A stretch of 5,735 nucleotides of DNA. It comes from DASXMX01 sp036794395 (lineage in GTDB: Bacteria; Planctomycetota; Phycisphaerae; Tepidisphaerales; Tepidisphaeraceae). The stretch covers positions 1-5,735 of the forward strand of contig DAIRGS010000410.1 of NCBI GenBank assembly GCA_036794395.1. Direction: 5' to 3'. Below, in pieces: positions 5,573 through 5,735 of this stretch; within the stretch, counting starts at the first letter, position 1; every line of letters starts with the position of its first letter. The translations under genes and the position numbers were made by a program. The notes under the pieces were generated by a model. It was not told the origin of the DNA and ran no database searches. It saw nothing but the letters and a program-made list of their open reading frames with translations.

Positions 5573-5735
5573 AGTTGTATCGGGTTTGGTTTCACAATTG
5601 GCGTCGCTTTTGTGGGGTGTTACGTGTCACCAAGTCTTGTTGTCTTGGCCGCCGCGCATTTTTCGCACCCGAAGAATCGGTTAGAGACTGTCCCATAAGA
5701 TCGATTTCGCCACCTAAGATGGTGGATGAGAACGG
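5573..5735. other. Non-coding right edge, possible end of an insertion sequence
   Basis: No convincing gene. From 5684 the sequence GAGACTGTCCCATAAG resembles the type of terminal sequence found on many insertion sequences, and an ATG at 5719 opens a frame (MVDEN) to the window edge. A small inverted repeat CCACC/GGTGG (5710-5714, 5721-5725) surrounds that ATG. The partner end lies outside the window, so this is only a suggestion. Confidence 0.2.

Noticed and set aside
5465..5698. A 77-codon + strand frame with a hydrophobic stretch in its second half
   Set aside because: Its first part is the palindromic element, it starts at TTG with no ribosome binding site, and no family is recognisable.

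Overview
The window looks like a stretch of GC-rich Gram-negative-type chromosome. It holds four complete protein genes and one partial one, all on the + strand. An outer-membrane efflux channel and a LolA-like exported protein indicate a diderm cell. Gene content, the way several starts sit directly behind a -10-like hexamer, and the style of the palindromic repeat fit Planctomycetota or relatives best. That assignment is an inference, because no marker gene is present.

Layout: (1) 2-553 is the 3' end of a gene for an Ala/Thr/Pro/Ser-rich protein with a Lys-rich tail. (2) 554-678 is a compact control region with two copies of a small palindrome, the second overlapping the -35 of a good sigma70-type promoter. 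(3) 679-1341 encodes a TetR-family repressor with a CecR/CerR-type (DUF1956-like) C-terminal domain, probably read from a nearly leaderless mRNA. (4) 1432-3066 encodes a NodT-type outer-membrane efflux lipoprotein carrying a Gly-Thr repeat in a predicted extracellular loop. (5) 3127-3891 encodes an exported LolA-like protein. (6) 3988-5154 encodes a von Willebrand factor A protein with a complete metal-binding site, again with a -10-like hexamer almost touching its ATG. (7) 5155-5735 has no convincing gene. It contains a 124-bp imperfect inverted-repeat element (5449-5572) bounded by TA, which resembles a MITE, with a long hairpin at its core. The last ~50 bases may be the start of another mobile element.

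How the genes may work together: the repressor probably controls itself and perhaps the outer-membrane channel downstream, as CecR-type regulators often do for drug-export genes. The window has no inner-membrane pump or periplasmic adaptor, so the channel must use partners encoded elsewhere. The LolA-like gene follows the channel after 60 bp with its own ribosome binding site and could be cotranscribed. The VWA gene appears to be a separate transcription unit, and the AAA+ ATPase that such proteins usually work with is not present here.

Nothing here is a clear undescribed multi-gene system. The most unusual items are the 124-bp palindromic element, the paired operator-like palindromes, the leaderless-type starts and the Gly-Thr repeat.
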